From the NCBI RefSeq assembly GCF_028502605.1, contig NC_079236.1, positions 930,001 to 994,000 on the forward strand: 64,000 bases of DNA, in the 5' to 3' direction. Numbering within the stretch: the stretch's first letter is position 1; every line of letters starts with the position of its first letter. Positions 22,478-34,360 of the stretch are shown here, in pieces. The position numbers and the translations under genes are program-made. Source of the stretch: Trichoderma breve. Its lineage: Eukaryota; Ascomycota; Sordariomycetes; Hypocreales; Hypocreaceae. A model generated the notes under the pieces. That model was not told the DNA's origin. It ran no database searches and saw only the letters and a program-made list of their open reading frames with translations.

Positions 22478-23574
22478 ATGCCTGATCCAGATTTCCCTAC
22501 GAAATGCATGGCAGACTTCTTCTCCAACCAAAGAAAAGACCTCCCCATTGCCCTCGAGACCAAAGACGTCAAGGACAAGACTTACATTGTGACCGGCGCT
22601 ACTGGTGGCCTCGGCTATGAGGCCGCCAAACGCCTTGTCCAACTTGAAGCCGCCAAAGTGGTCATTGGTGTGCGCAACGAAGAGAAGGGCGAATTTACAA
22701 AGACGACGATCGAGAAAGAAGCCGGCCGTAAGGATGTCATTGAGGTGTGGCCCCTAGATCTGGCCTCATACGACTCTGTCAAGGCTTTTGGCAAGAGATT
22801 GGAGACGATCGACCGCATCGATGCTCTCGTTTTGAACGCTGGTGTCTCCCACGCTGAGTGGCAGGTCAAGGAGGGCAGCGAGGCTCATATGACGGTCAAC
22901 TTCATTGCCAACCTTCTGTTGACCTTTGAAGCCCTCCCAATTCTTCAGGCCAGCGCGAGCAAGCACGACATCAAACCTCGCATTGTCGTTGTTGGCTCAA
23001 TGGGTGGATTCTTTGCCTTTGAGAGCATTAGGAAGTTCCCCAAGACGGGCGTTCTCGACGACCTCAACGACAAGGCCAAGTGGAAACCCCTGCTTGACAA
23101 TCGATACAATGTGTCCAAGCTGTTTGAGCATTTTGCCGTGCGTGAATTGGCTTCTCTAAAGCCTGTTTCCGAAACCGGTATCATCGTGAATCTCGTTGAT
23201 CCTGGGCTGTGCAAGACTGAGCTTATTCATGAGCAAAGTCCCTTTGTGCGTTTCAAGGCATGGTGTGCAAAGCTGATAATGGGACGGAGTCCCGAGATGG
23301 GTAGTCGGACGCTAATTCACGGTATTGCGGCTGATGAGGAGAGCCACGGGAAGTATCTCACTGCTTGCGAGATTCGAGAGTAAGTCTTTACAAGAGCTCG
23401 TCATATGTGATGATTAAAGTATGGCTAATGATGATGCCTTTCTTTAGGGAGCATATTCCGGAGTGGGTAACCAATGAAGCCGGCCAAGTGCTTCAGAAGC
23501 AGATCTGGGCAGAGCTCCTTGAGAAACTGGAGAAGATTCAGCCTGGTGTTGTGACTGCTGTCATTCACGAGTAA
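22478..23574 (+). CDS. Short-chain dehydrogenase/reductase
   Basis: NAD(P)-dependent oxidoreductase of the classical SDR fold, 342 aa, exons 22478-23379 and 23448-23574 (phase-2 intron). TGATGGLG at residues 39-46 binds the cofactor. LVLNAGVS near 119 is the NAG motif. The catalytic pair is in YNVSK near 209-213, preceded by a Ser in VVGSMGG. The C-terminal extension around 290-342 is acidic/helical and may form a substrate lid. The sequence resembles fungal retinol-dehydrogenase-like SDRs often found near secondary-metabolite genes, but none of its neighbours is a synthase, so substrate is unknown. The start AAAATGCC has good context. Confidence 0.9.
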
Positions 23575-24292
23575 GAGATATAACGCCTAGGTCTTCTTAT
23601 ACTACTGGCGCTGCATGGTGGCTCTTGTAGAGAAGAGTGCTATTTTCTGACAGTATTTGATGGCGCACGATGAGATTGATACAATGACAGTTGCGTACCA
23701 CATAATAATAGAAGTACCTGATACATGTCCGTTGTCAATATTAGCAAGCTATGCTGCGATGATGTCGATGCTGACAAGGGTGACTCTATATCGACGTAAG
23801 ATGAGTGCGAGTCTTAGTAAGAGGGGCTTGCACTCACACGCTTCCATGTGCCGCAATTATATGCGCACACATCAGTACAAGGGGACACAATTTGCATGAT
23901 ATAAAATATAATCTTTTCTTTTAATTATCATTTTTGTTTATTCACCTTGAGAAGCTCAGTTGGTACATAGATGTATGTGCGGGGGCGCAACAAACCTGGA
24001 AGACACCATTTCTCAACACAAATCCATTAGCAACCAGAAAGAAATATCTCTTTTTAAAACACTTGGCTGTCGTTCAAGTAAAATATTTGGCTATTTGAGA
24101 TAAACACTCCTAACTACCAGATAGGAAATTGTTTCTTAAGGAAGCTGCTTCCTCAACTTCGAGTACCTATACACTCGTGGTGATACAGATTGGTTCGATT
24201 CTGTTACTTTCCACTTTACGTTAGATCGGTCGTAATAGAATGAATTTATTCACGTTATGAACTCTATCTATGTATTTACTCGCATATCAAAT
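23575..24292. other. Convergent 3' intergenic region
   Basis: AT-rich sequence between the 3' ends of the dehydrogenase and the secreted hydrolase gene. I see no gene, repeat or RNA element. Confidence 0.6.
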
Positions 24293-27200
24293 CTACGTTG
24301 TATTGGATGAGCCGTTAAAAAGTTGGCTAATCTCTGCTTGACTGAAAAGCTCGGCGCCATTCTTTGACACTGTGTTCTTAGAAGTAGGCCATATTTGATG
24401 ACCGCCAGTCTTATTACCATGCTTCCATGAAAACTTGTCTCCTGGATGAGTGATATTCGACGCCGGCGGTATTAGCGGTTGCTTCGACGGCTTTCCGATC
24501 AAGGGCTGTGCCACCTTGGAGTAAGCATACAGAGAGATGAGAATGCAGCCTCCAGTATTTGGAGGTTCAAGAACATATGCACCTCCATAACTTGTCTTCT
24601 CCGAGCTGTCATCTTCATTCTCACAGAAGAAATCAGTGCTCCAGGCCTCTAAACAAAGTTCGGAATTCATCTCGTCCGATGCGAATGGAAATGACTGTTT
24701 TGCTCCGCATCCAGCTTGATTGGGAGCCCACCCTGCCGAGGCCACAACGTTATAAGTGTCTCTCTCCACTTCTTCCACGAAACCAAACGTGTTGTCTGGA
24801 TCTAGAACATAACTAGCCGAACAAAAAGACTTGACAACTGTCTGTGTTTCGTCCAGGGAGAAAGAAAGGTAGCCATCAAGTCCGTTAAAACAGTAGGCAT
24901 TGCCAACGTTAATGGCCGTGTTGGTTGGGTACGGTGTGGATGATGATACTGGAGTTGACGCCGTTTTGGAAGGCGACCACGTGGTAGTAGCGGGAGGATT
25001 GCTGGAAGTAGAGAGAACAAACTGTGTTAACGTGACAGAGACTGTGACTCCTACAAACGAGGGATAAATGACAGCCCGCGTCCCGTCCAGAGAGGTCGTA
25101 GAGATAGATTTGACGTTAGAAATGGGATAGGCGGTCTGAGCCACAGTCACGTAACCACTGACGACGGGATATGGCGTCTGCTGGACAACAACACTCTCGG
25201 AGAATGTGACAGTAACCGTGGGTCCCCAGTTGCCAATCAAGTCGACATCGTCGCCCTCATCATCAGTGGTAGGATCGATGGAGACCAGCGGACAATATGA
25301 ACCAGTTGTTGTGGCGGTTGCAGTGAGAAAGCAACCGGTGATAACATCCGAAGAAGTAGTAGTACATGATTGTGTCTGACACGATACCCAGTAGTCTGTC
25401 ACTGAGGATGTTGTGCAGTCACAGCCAAGATAAGTGTTGCAAACGGTAGCGCACGGCTTTGTAGTGCAGACTTGATGACACTCAGTGTTTGTCTCTGTCG
25501 CACAGTCCTTGGTTGACTTGGAAGTTGTTGAACTCTCTTCACATCCCTCACCAACACAGTCGTCTTCCGACCCTGGGCCACATCCAGGGCCAATGCATCC
25601 ATGTGATTCATCTCCACCGCCGCCACTTGAACCGCCCCCGCAGTTAATGAGACAGAGGTGACCACAACCAGTGAGACAGATAGGTCCCGGGATCCCAGCT
25701 GAGATGTGAATATTGCCTGGGTGGCCTGGTGGAGGACCAACATCAATGCCAGTCGGGAAGGGGCCTGGTTTATATGTGTAAGTAATGCCATGAGTGGGCT
25801 CCGTAATGATTACGGGCGGTGCGATGATACTGCTTCGTACAGGGACGATTTCTGAAGTGGCCGTGGTTAAGATGATGTTAGACACCTCGATCACGGATGT
25901 CGTGACTGGTGGCAGCGTGATGAACACTGTAATTGTAGTTGTGAGGTATGTAACAACACCAGTTGTGGTCTTTGGCCAAGTCTCCTCAATAGTCTCTGTG
26001 ACGACCGGGAAGGTGATTGTCGTCATGGAAGAGAGTGTCCATGGCGGTAATATGAGCGTACAAGGCGGCTCACAGGCTGCTGTGGGCGATGGAGATTGCC
26101 ATATTGTAGGGTCAATGTACACAACGGCACCGGTGCTGCTACTTGATGCAGGACCTGATGCCCCAGGAATCGACCATGTGACGGTTGGAGTCGGGTCTGG
26201 GTTTGGCGTCGGTACGACCAACACTGGGCAGTCGTTGACTTCAGTGATATCTCGGGGGCCTTGGACACACTCTGACATTGGAGACGAGGAATCTCCGTTG
26301 TATGCCACCACGCAAAACTCAAAGTTCCAGGCCCCTGGGAACAGAAATGTTACCCCAATACAGGGTACATCTGAAGTGTAGCCACCCAGTATGTAGGGCT
26401 GGTCTGGCTCCAGCAGAGACCGAGTATAAAAGCCATAAGCGTAGGCGTTGGGGTTGCTGTCAAATGTGAGCTGTACAGTTGCACCTTCGTTGATTGTGGC
26501 TACCTTGAGCCCAGTTGGAGCGCCAGGTACGATTCCACCAACAATTGCGCCTTTTCCACCGGATGGGAGGCCAGCACAAAGTACACCGTCAACAGTAGCC
26601 CAAGTTTCAACTGCAACCTCCACACGGTCACCGGCGTCCATACCATGGTAACTTGCCGAGGTTCCTGACCACCCATAATCTGACAGAAAGACTTGTGAGG
26701 TCTGGTCATAATAGATGGCGCCGTATACATCAACGTCATATCCTGTAACAGCATCCCATGACATGTCAATCCCGTCTGCAGTGGATCTGACAACAACATT
26801 GGAAGGGCCTGGGGCACACGTTGGGTTTGCTGTTGCTGTGACTTGAGCACTTATTCCTGAGCGAACGTCTGAACAAAACGCCTGGACTTGGTAAAACCAC
26901 TCAATACCAGCAGCAGTCCATGTTGTGGCATACATCGGCTGGGTTACGTTGAATACTGAACTCACCGCGCCGTTGAACCCAGACGTCACAATATATCCAT
27001 AGGCGCCGTCTACCGGATCCCACGTCACTGTGATTCCGCAAGTGCTTGGAGTGGCTTTGACATTGATGGGTGTACTGCAAGCCCGTGCAGGAATAGTGCC
27101 GTTGATAACGAAAGCATTGCCGGGCCAGTTGAATCCCTGAGAGAGGGTGTTTGCAAATGCTTTTGCAATCTGGAACTCTCCCAAAGCATTAGGATGCAAG

Positions 27201-28078
27201 CCATCAGATCCTGCAGGGCACCCATCAGGGTTGCCTTTCACCTCGTTAGAAGACAACGAATTGAGCAGTTTGGCCAGGCAAGGCATCAAAATACTCACAA
27301 GAATAGTTTTCGCGAAATTGGACTAGTTTAATGGGGGATTCGGTGGTAGACAGACTTAGAAACAAACCAGGCAAGGCACCATTATAATCATCAGTCTTGG
27401 TAATGAGATCATCACGGCCACCGATGAAAAGCCTCTGAGGAATATTTGCTATCGCAAACCCGATGTCTGCTTTGGCCGCGCGGGCATTCTTGATGAACGC
27501 CGTCAAGCTCTGCAATGTTCCATAAGCATCACTTACAAACCAACCCACATCATTGAAGCCGAGTTCAAGCAGAATATAATCTGGCTGATATTGTGAGACC
27601 ATTCCTTGAATGAGGCTCATATCTTGGGCCATTTGGCGCCCCCAGGCTGCAAAATGACGGTTTCCTCCGTTGAAAAATTCAGAATTAGAAGGAATACCGG
27701 AGTTGTATCCACCAAGCTGGCGTACAGGCCCCGGGCCTTGCTGCGTGTCTTGGCCATATGGGAGTGGAGGAGTGGCAGGTTGGACAGGATCCTGCTCAAC
27801 TGTTCCTGTGTATGGACCTACAAAGTTCACAGACACGCCGTTGTTATGAAACCACTCCCAGAGGCGGTAACGCCAAGTGAAATCACCATTGCGGCCCTGT
27901 GAACGTTTTAGCACCTGTTGTTGCCCAGCAAAAGAGTTTGGTGATGCTTTGTTCATATTCTCACCTGTGAGATAGAGTCTCCAACGATCATAATCGAAGG
28001 ATTGTTTGTAGGAGAAACGACAGCATTGGTTGTCAAACAGAAACTCAGGAACAAGCTTAGAATTCCGATGATTGACAT
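24293..28078 (-). CDS. Large secreted SGNH hydrolase with fibronectin-like and Cys/Thr-rich modules
   Basis: Exons 28078-27965, 27896-27299 and 27234-24293 give 1217 aa. Residues 1-19 are a signal peptide. The SGNH esterase/lipase domain covers ~28-275: nucleophile Ser35 in GDSIS, LELGFND near 146 and the catalytic Asp/His in DGLHPN (248-253). The nucleophile exon and the His exon are restored only by splicing; the intron 2 acceptor is GAAAG, less certain than the rest. About 280-540 holds three fibronectin-III-like repeats (ITVTWDPVDGAYGYIV and similar). A Thr/Pro-rich linker, a Gly/Cys-rich segment near 730-770 and a DYWVSC-type Cys-rich region follow; the DYWVSC type is also seen in C-termini of some fungal class V chitinases. 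A C-terminal Cys-containing domain ends the protein. Likely a wall- or carbohydrate-associated esterase; substrate unknown. Confidence 0.85.
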
Positions 28079-29226
28079 CGTTGAGGGCCTTCCGGGCAGA
28101 CATTGCCCTGGGAAGAATGACATTGATTGTCTAAACTGGAATAAACCAGTGTAGAGATTTAATATGAATAGAACATCTATCTTTAAGGATAATCATGGTT
28201 GGACTGGCTCTTTTGTATATGTAACTACATTGAGATATTGCACCACAACGATGAGGCTTTTCTGGTCAAACAAATTTCAGACTTGGTCCTCCGGGAAAAC
28301 TATCTACTGCTGTCCGGTCCTTTGGTATAACTCCACTTGAAAGAATCCTTCGAAGTAACATGATGTTGGTGATCTGTTGATATCAAAGTTGACGCCGTGT
28401 GATAGTATGCCGTGGAGGCTCAGACATGCTTAATTGGTTTAGACATTAAGACAAGGTCGTTCCACCTCCCTCATAGAGTTAGCAGTATCCGGTCCAACAA
28501 CGTTAACTACTCTAATCATGCCATAATCTATTGATTTATTGCGCGGTTAGTTAATGTTGTTGGTTGAGCCTCAACGGTTAGATGGTACCCAAGTTCCTTA
28601 TTTGGTCTAGTTAGCTGAGTGACAAGACGGTTAACGTGCCGCTCCATGCCAACGCCAAGATCGAAATAGACAAGCTCTTGACAGCAGCTGAAAAAATATA
28701 TTTCTAGTCTTTGGAGTAGTCCATATAATTGGTACAAGTTTATACCTCAAATGCACGTTGGACGTTACTGTGAATGAGGCACGCTGATGAAGATAACGGC
28801 AAAGACTCTCCAATGTAGGAATCCGTCAAAAGTCCCTCAATGAGCCAACATCACTCACCATCAGACTGAATTAGTCGCTCGCAAAACGGGAAGATGGCCG
28901 GAAACATGATAAAAGAACGCAAAAATGCTGATCAAGAGTCGGGGTCCGAAACATTGTAGCCGAATTGTCACATGGGCTAATCTTGATGCTTGCCGAGAGC
29001 TGAAGTTGTCACATGTTGCTGGCTAACCCAAAGCAATGACGGAGTAAAGAGTAAGGGGAAAAAGAGCTCTCGGAGGTATCTGCCTATTACGGTCCATCTA
29101 GCCGGATATCTCTTTCCCATATCCTACTCATCAAGCCCTTTGAAATACAGTGACCCTCCCTTACCAACTGAGTGAAACTATTTTCCTTGTCCGCAAGACT
29201 ACAGGAATTATTGAACATCCAATAAG
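28079..29226. other. 1.1-kb divergent intergenic region
   Basis: Separates the secreted hydrolase (-) from the membrane-anchored protein gene (+). AT-rich, with only short chance open frames. No repeat or RNA signal seen. Confidence 0.55.
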
Positions 29227-30592
29227 ATGGATAAAAAAATTTCTTCATCATGGAGGTCGCTCTTCACGTACTCTATTGTGGTTGCTCTTTCTCTTCTCCT
29301 TTTTCTCTATGCTGGCCCGTCACAGAGTCCCAGTCTAAAACCCCAAGTGCTTGCGGCACGGGCTGTTGACCATGAAAGCGTGGTTAGCAATCTCACCAAG
29401 CGAGATGCTGCTTACGAAAAGGCGGTTACAAAAGGAAATGCACTGCATTGTTCGTTGGCTAAGACGCCGCAAGAACCTCCACCATTGGAAGCGCCAATAT
29501 ATTTGCAGACGCCTGGACAAGCATATGTTGAGGGGTGGAGAGATTATGATTCCGATGGACCCAATGTTGGAACAAAATTGAGCGCGGCTTTGTCAGCCAT
29601 CAAAGTCCCTGTGAATACATTGAGAGCTATATCTTGGTTTCACGAAAAGGGCGCCAAGATAAAATCTGACCCTAATAACGACGATAGTGAAATGATCAAC
29701 AGCGAAGTAAGCCCCCTCCACCCTCATGATTTTGTGAAGTAATTTAGTGCAATGGAGATTGTACTTTTGGAAATAAAAAAGGCAAAATATACTGACACAA
29801 ATGCTATTTCTTTTCGCAGCCATCAGAGGCGTTCTTCTTCAGCTCTTTCTCTCCCAGCGGCGGTGTTATCATTGCTGATAACAATTATTCCGTCGATGCA
29901 GCCATAAAAGAGTGGGGTCTCGACCCAGATGAGATCACGACACATATTCGTCGAGTAAGTTATGGCTTCCCAAGAACTCTGTTATGTCTCTTTGCTCGGA
30001 GTGACTGACCATGCCTCTCAGTGGAGTGACGCGGCGTGGATGCAATGGGTAAGTACATAAACATGCGTGCTATTCTTTCATATGATTTATTCAGCTTTTG
30101 CATTGTTCAGACATCGTTTGAGCAACTCGGCTGCAGAGCATCAGGTCTAAAACGCAACATGGAGAGCTTGCTAACCTTGCAACATGATAAATACAGGTCA
30201 AAGCCTGCAACGACGCGGACTTCGACGACGTGAGCAACGTTAAATACATATTCAGGGCAACTGTTGTAAATCCGAGCAGTCTAGACCTTCTATTTCAAGC
30301 CCTACGTGAAAAATACAGCGACAGCCCTACAATCCCGCCCATTGGAGTCTGGAAGAACCGGTTAACCCTTGACGTGGCTGAAAATCCTAGGCAGTTCTAT
30401 GCTGTACTTGGCAGTCCGAACGGATCAGGGGTCGCTTATCTTCTAATGACTCACAAAGGAGCACTGGGAGTAAAGACGGTCAATAAAGTTGACATATTTA
30501 CGGGCACTACGCCTTTCACGATCCCAAGCGACGGTATTGGCAAAGCTGATTCGGCAACTATTATACTTCTATTCTACGTCACTGCGCCATGA
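29227..30592 (+). CDS. Unrecognised single-pass membrane or secreted protein
   Basis: I do not recognise the family. Exons 29227-29706, 29820-29954, 30022-30048 and 30197-30592 give 345 aa; exon 3 is only 27 nt (WSDAAWMQW). Residues ~10-28 form a hydrophobic segment after MDKKISSSWR, so the protein is a type II membrane protein or has an uncleaved signal. A KR at ~57-58 could be a Kex2 site. The body contains a central SPSGGVIIADNNYSVDAAI segment, a Trp-rich stretch across exons 2-3, and a C-terminal half of probable alternating strands ending VDIFTGTTPF and LLFYVTAP. Codon use is less biased than in the housekeeping genes nearby, in keeping with an accessory role. The last intron (148 nt) is the least certain part of the model. 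Confidence 0.65.
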
Positions 30593-31002
30593 TATGCGAG
30601 TTGCAAGTGGTTGAGTAATGGCTTACTTGGCCTGGGGTAAAGCAATGATAGGAATTCTTTATATGAATGACTATTAGGGGTTATTCGATATCAATCCGTG
30701 TCTTTAGAATGCCCAGGAAAATAGAAAACTATACAGATAGTGCCTTTCAAGATGTGATAGTATATGATACATAGTTCGTATTGAAATCTCAAAGTTAAAG
30801 TACGATAAACTACATGTATCTATCGAGATAATGTCAAGACTATTTTTCACGAAGCAAGCCGACTTGATGCGTGAAAGGCCGCCGTATAATGTAAATTACG
30901 AGCCAAATGTAATCATCAGCCACGAAGTAACGCGAGCGTAGATAAGTCAATATCGTCTCAGACGTACTTAGCTATGGTAACTGGTAAAATTAAATTGGTA
31001 AC
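30593..31002. other. Convergent 3' intergenic region
   Basis: 410 bases of AT-rich sequence between two converging genes. Nothing further seen. Confidence 0.55.
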
Positions 31003-32394
31003 CTATTGCGTATTTTGAGCTACAAGTCTTCTCTTCTCCCTCATAGCGGCCTTTACACTAGCAACCTCTTCGGGAGGCAAAATGCTTTCCCAGGCCAAGT
31101 AAAAAAAGTACGGCAAATACCGCTTTCCATTCACTGTCCATCCTTCTACCCCTGACCCCATCAATCCTAGCAGATACATCCTCCATCGATCCCAAAAGGC
31201 AAGGCCCATTGGACGAAAAGAGTCAAATTTGACTCCGTTGAGGGGCGAGACCATTATTTGCTTGCCGGCCGTCAGATACATCCTGAAGAAGCGCACACCA
31301 GGACTTGGGCTGCCCATGCCGCTCTCAGTTTGGCCCCATTGCCAGGGGCTGCTAAGCATTGGTTCACCATCTTCAGGCACTGGAGAACCCTTTGTCAATG
31401 CATGGATCTCGTTATCACGGCGAAATCCATATACAGTTAGTGCCTTCTCGTTTGGCTTTGGAGAAGTCATTGTCCGTCTGGCACTTATAGTTGCTGAAGG
31501 CGCTCGGGGTAGTCGGTAGTACACGTCCTCGGCCGTACCCCCGAGGGTTTTTAAATATAGTCTCGCAGTGTTTATCTCTTCTGCTGGATAAGGGGGGGTA
31601 CATTCATTCGCCAAGTCTACCGCGTCCATGTTGCTGAGCATCTTTACATCTTCTTCTGGCCAGCTTATCGTTCCTGATCTGTCTCCAACTAGGCATTGCA
31701 ATTCGCCAACAAACTGTATAACCCACATGGCGCGCAGTGCTCGCATTTCTTCGATCCAGCTAGGCTCTCCTGCATCAACCACCTGGATGGGGGTACCAAC
31801 AAAAATGCGATCCTCCGGTTTGGCGTCATCGTCTGCCTGGCCATTGTGCATATAGGATCCCAAGTATCGAGGAGGTGGGTCAAAAGCGTGCATTGGCCTG
31901 AAGCTTGGATCTCTTATTCGCGCTAGGCATGATTCCAAGCATGCCTGTGCTAGAGAAGAGAGATGGTATGCGGTTGCAACGACTGATCGAAGGGTTGTTA
32001 CTGGCACGCTGGAGGTTGCGAGTAGTTCTGGGCTGATTGAAACCCGTAATTCGGGATGAACCTTCCAAGTTAACTGGCGTAGCATGAAGCCATCTTGGAC
32101 GTCTTGCATGTCTCGAAATGGAAGAACCCCAGAACGTAAAAGGATGACTGCTCTTACGAGTTCTGTCATGCGTGAGGACAGTACACAATTTGGTCCAGAG
32201 AGAATGCCTTCGGTAATAAGCAGAGCATACTGATCAAATAAGCGCCATGTCTGAGGCGATGCCCTCATGAGATTCCAGAGCGTGTCGAGACCAGGTAGTT
32301 GAGTGACGATTTGCAGCAGTATCTCGGGCGCCAGTAGCTCCAACGATGCCGGGCGATGAGGCCTATTGGGTTGTTCCATGTTTGAAGCGTCCAT
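31003..32394 (-). CDS. F-box-like protein
   Basis: Intronless, 463 aa from the ATG at 32394. Residues ~16-55 (ASLELLAPEILLQIVTQLPGLDTLWNLMRASP) match the F-box pattern LPxEILxxIxxxLP, followed by SPQTWRLFDQY, as in many Pezizomycotina F-box-like proteins. If functional it would recruit substrates to an SCF ubiquitin ligase through Skp1. The rest is helical with no WD40 or LRR repeats. A conserved-looking C-terminal block (FRMYLTAGKQIMVSPLN, LAFWDRWRMYLLGLMGSG) resembles fungus-specific F-box proteins of unknown target. It stands alone between AT-rich spacers. Confidence 0.78.
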   Translation of the reverse strand: MDASNMEQPNRPHRPASLELLAPEILLQIVTQLPGLDTLWNLMRASPQTWRLFDQYALLITEGILSGPNCVLSSRMTELVRAVILLRSGVLPFRDMQDVQDGFMLRQLTWKVHPELRVSISPELLATSSVPVTTLRSVVATAYHLSSLAQACLESCLARIRDPSFRPMHAFDPPPRYLGSYMHNGQADDDAKPEDRIFVGTPIQVVDAGEPSWIEEMRALRAMWVIQFVGELQCLVGDRSGTISWPEEDVKMLSNMDAVDLANECTPPYPAEEINTARLYLKTLGGTAEDVYYRLPRAPSATISARRTMTSPKPNEKALTVYGFRRDNEIHALTKGSPVPEDGEPMLSSPWQWGQTESGMGSPSPGVRFFRMYLTAGKQIMVSPLNGVKFDSFRPMGLAFWDRWRMYLLGLMGSGVEGWTVNGKRYLPYFFYLAWESILPPEEVASVKAAMREKRRLVAQNTQ

Positions 32395-34360
32395 CTGTTT
32401 GGTGCAGCTGGAATTTTGAGGCAAAACATGAGATGGGGGAGGACTTTAAGGATATTAAATAGCGCCGAAGGATGATGAAGACTTGCGGGGTTTGATGCCA
32501 ATCTGTTGTTGGTTCGACACATGCATGTACAGGTATTCCGCAGGCCAATTTCGAGACGGCAAAATGAGGGGTAAATTTACAAAGAGCTCTTTCGGTGTGA
32601 TGACGGAGCATGATTTTGAAATCTCTGCCGCTGGCAAAGAGTGAAATCTCAAGAACGATTGTCTGCGACTCTGATGACCAGACATCGGAAGAGGTGATTG
32701 GGCGAAATAGTCCAGGCGCTTATATTAGGACTACAGTTAAACGCCAAGTGACTTTGTTGTTTCTTGCCTACGCACACTTAGTAGAGTATATGTTTATATT
32801 GTAATAGCTAGGATGTTGGATCATGAATGCCTGGATGCACATGAAAATCACATGTCGGTAGATGGGATGCATCTGGACTGTGGTGAGATGCGAACATGGC
32901 AGCCCTGTTCCTTAACAGTTGAGACGTTTACACATGTACACGACTACACAGTTGCCGTCATATGATACATGTACCCCCACAACTGTATTTGGGCTTCTAA
33001 AAAGAAAAGAAAAGAAGTGGACACAGAGAAAACAAAAAGAATAAGCGTATCAAATTTCGATATAAGCAGTCGTCATCCGTTGCCCGCTCAAAGTCTAATT
33101 GACGTCTTGACAAGAGCCCAGAGTGGATGGCCGCGCAACCCTCCCCCAGTAAATCCAGGGCGGTTTGAGGCGGTGCAGGGGAGCGACGCGAGTCTTTTAG
33201 CTTTGATGCATGATTCAAATAGTTGCTGCAAAGGGAGGCGTGTGGCTGAGTGACAGACCAGGGGGGCGCTGCTAACTGTGAATACGAAGGATTGTGGACA
33301 TTGGACGATGGGAATTGCTTGGTGGAAATTTGTAAACCTGGAAGAGAATGAGGTGCATCGGACATGGGTGGAAGAAATACGGATTGAGTTGTTTGATGCT
33401 AATTGCTGCCATTATACAGGAAACAATTGCTTGAAGCTACGATGCAAGTGACATCAGCATCTCATCAACTCTCATGGATGTTTCATCTTCAATTCTTACA
33501 CTCACATAAAAATCATTGTTGCACCGTTTCAAACCATATGTCGACACTGTGAGCCATGATGCCACCAGACTGGCCTAAACGGGTATTGATAGCACGATGT
33601 GGAGCTTGGGCCAGGCGCTAGAAATACAGTGCCGATTGACGGCTATGCAGCAACCCGTTCCAAGCGCCCAGGGGGTAGACAAAATAAACGCACCGTTGAC
33701 TGCAGCAACAATTGAGGCCAAAGGATTCAACGTTGTCTAACAACAAGGATGTTCCAGTTGCCAGTTACTAGTTTCCGTATGACGAAACTGTTTTAGCGTA
33801 ACCCATTGTTCTCCATACAATAAACCTTCATCTGCCGTTTGTTTTCCCGAATGATACCGTCCATTTCCAATCATCGATTTACTACCACAGTTCCTCAACT
33901 CTAGGTCTTTTTTGACTCTACTGTCCTCCTTATTTTGTCGTAGCTTGGGCTGCCTCTTTTGGCGCCCCAAACTAAGCGAGTAGGCCTATTAGCTGTTACC
34001 AGCGGCAAGCGCCCGCCCCCACTTAGCTGAACAGGTCCCCTACCCGTCTGTGCTGTAGCTCTTAATAGAGCTGAGGCTTGGGCATTTCGAAAGGCACCTT
34101 CACCTTTTCAGGCGACGTGAATATTGAATATCCAACTTGAGCTCTACTTCTTCTTTTTGCAACATTCAACATCCAACATCTTACACCAACAGAGCAGAGC
34201 AGACCAGAGCCAACATCAAGCTTCATCTCATGTCCAACTGGAACTGCTGCCTGCTCCATTGAGCATCGCGCATTCCTGGCTGCGACAAACGACCGCTGCT
34301 GATTCGACCGTTTTCCCACCAAATGCCAGCGCCACAAGTCTAGCATTAGCAGCACAAATC
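32395..34360. other. 2-kb divergent intergenic region
   Basis: Between the F-box-like gene (-) and the ankyrin-like gene (+). No coding sequence is credible. The last ~250 bases remain open in frame with the downstream gene but contain no ATG, so they are treated as leader. Confidence 0.55.

Noticed and set aside
24180..24215. B-box-like GGTTCGATTCT
   Set aside because: No A box at the right distance upstream and no cloverleaf.
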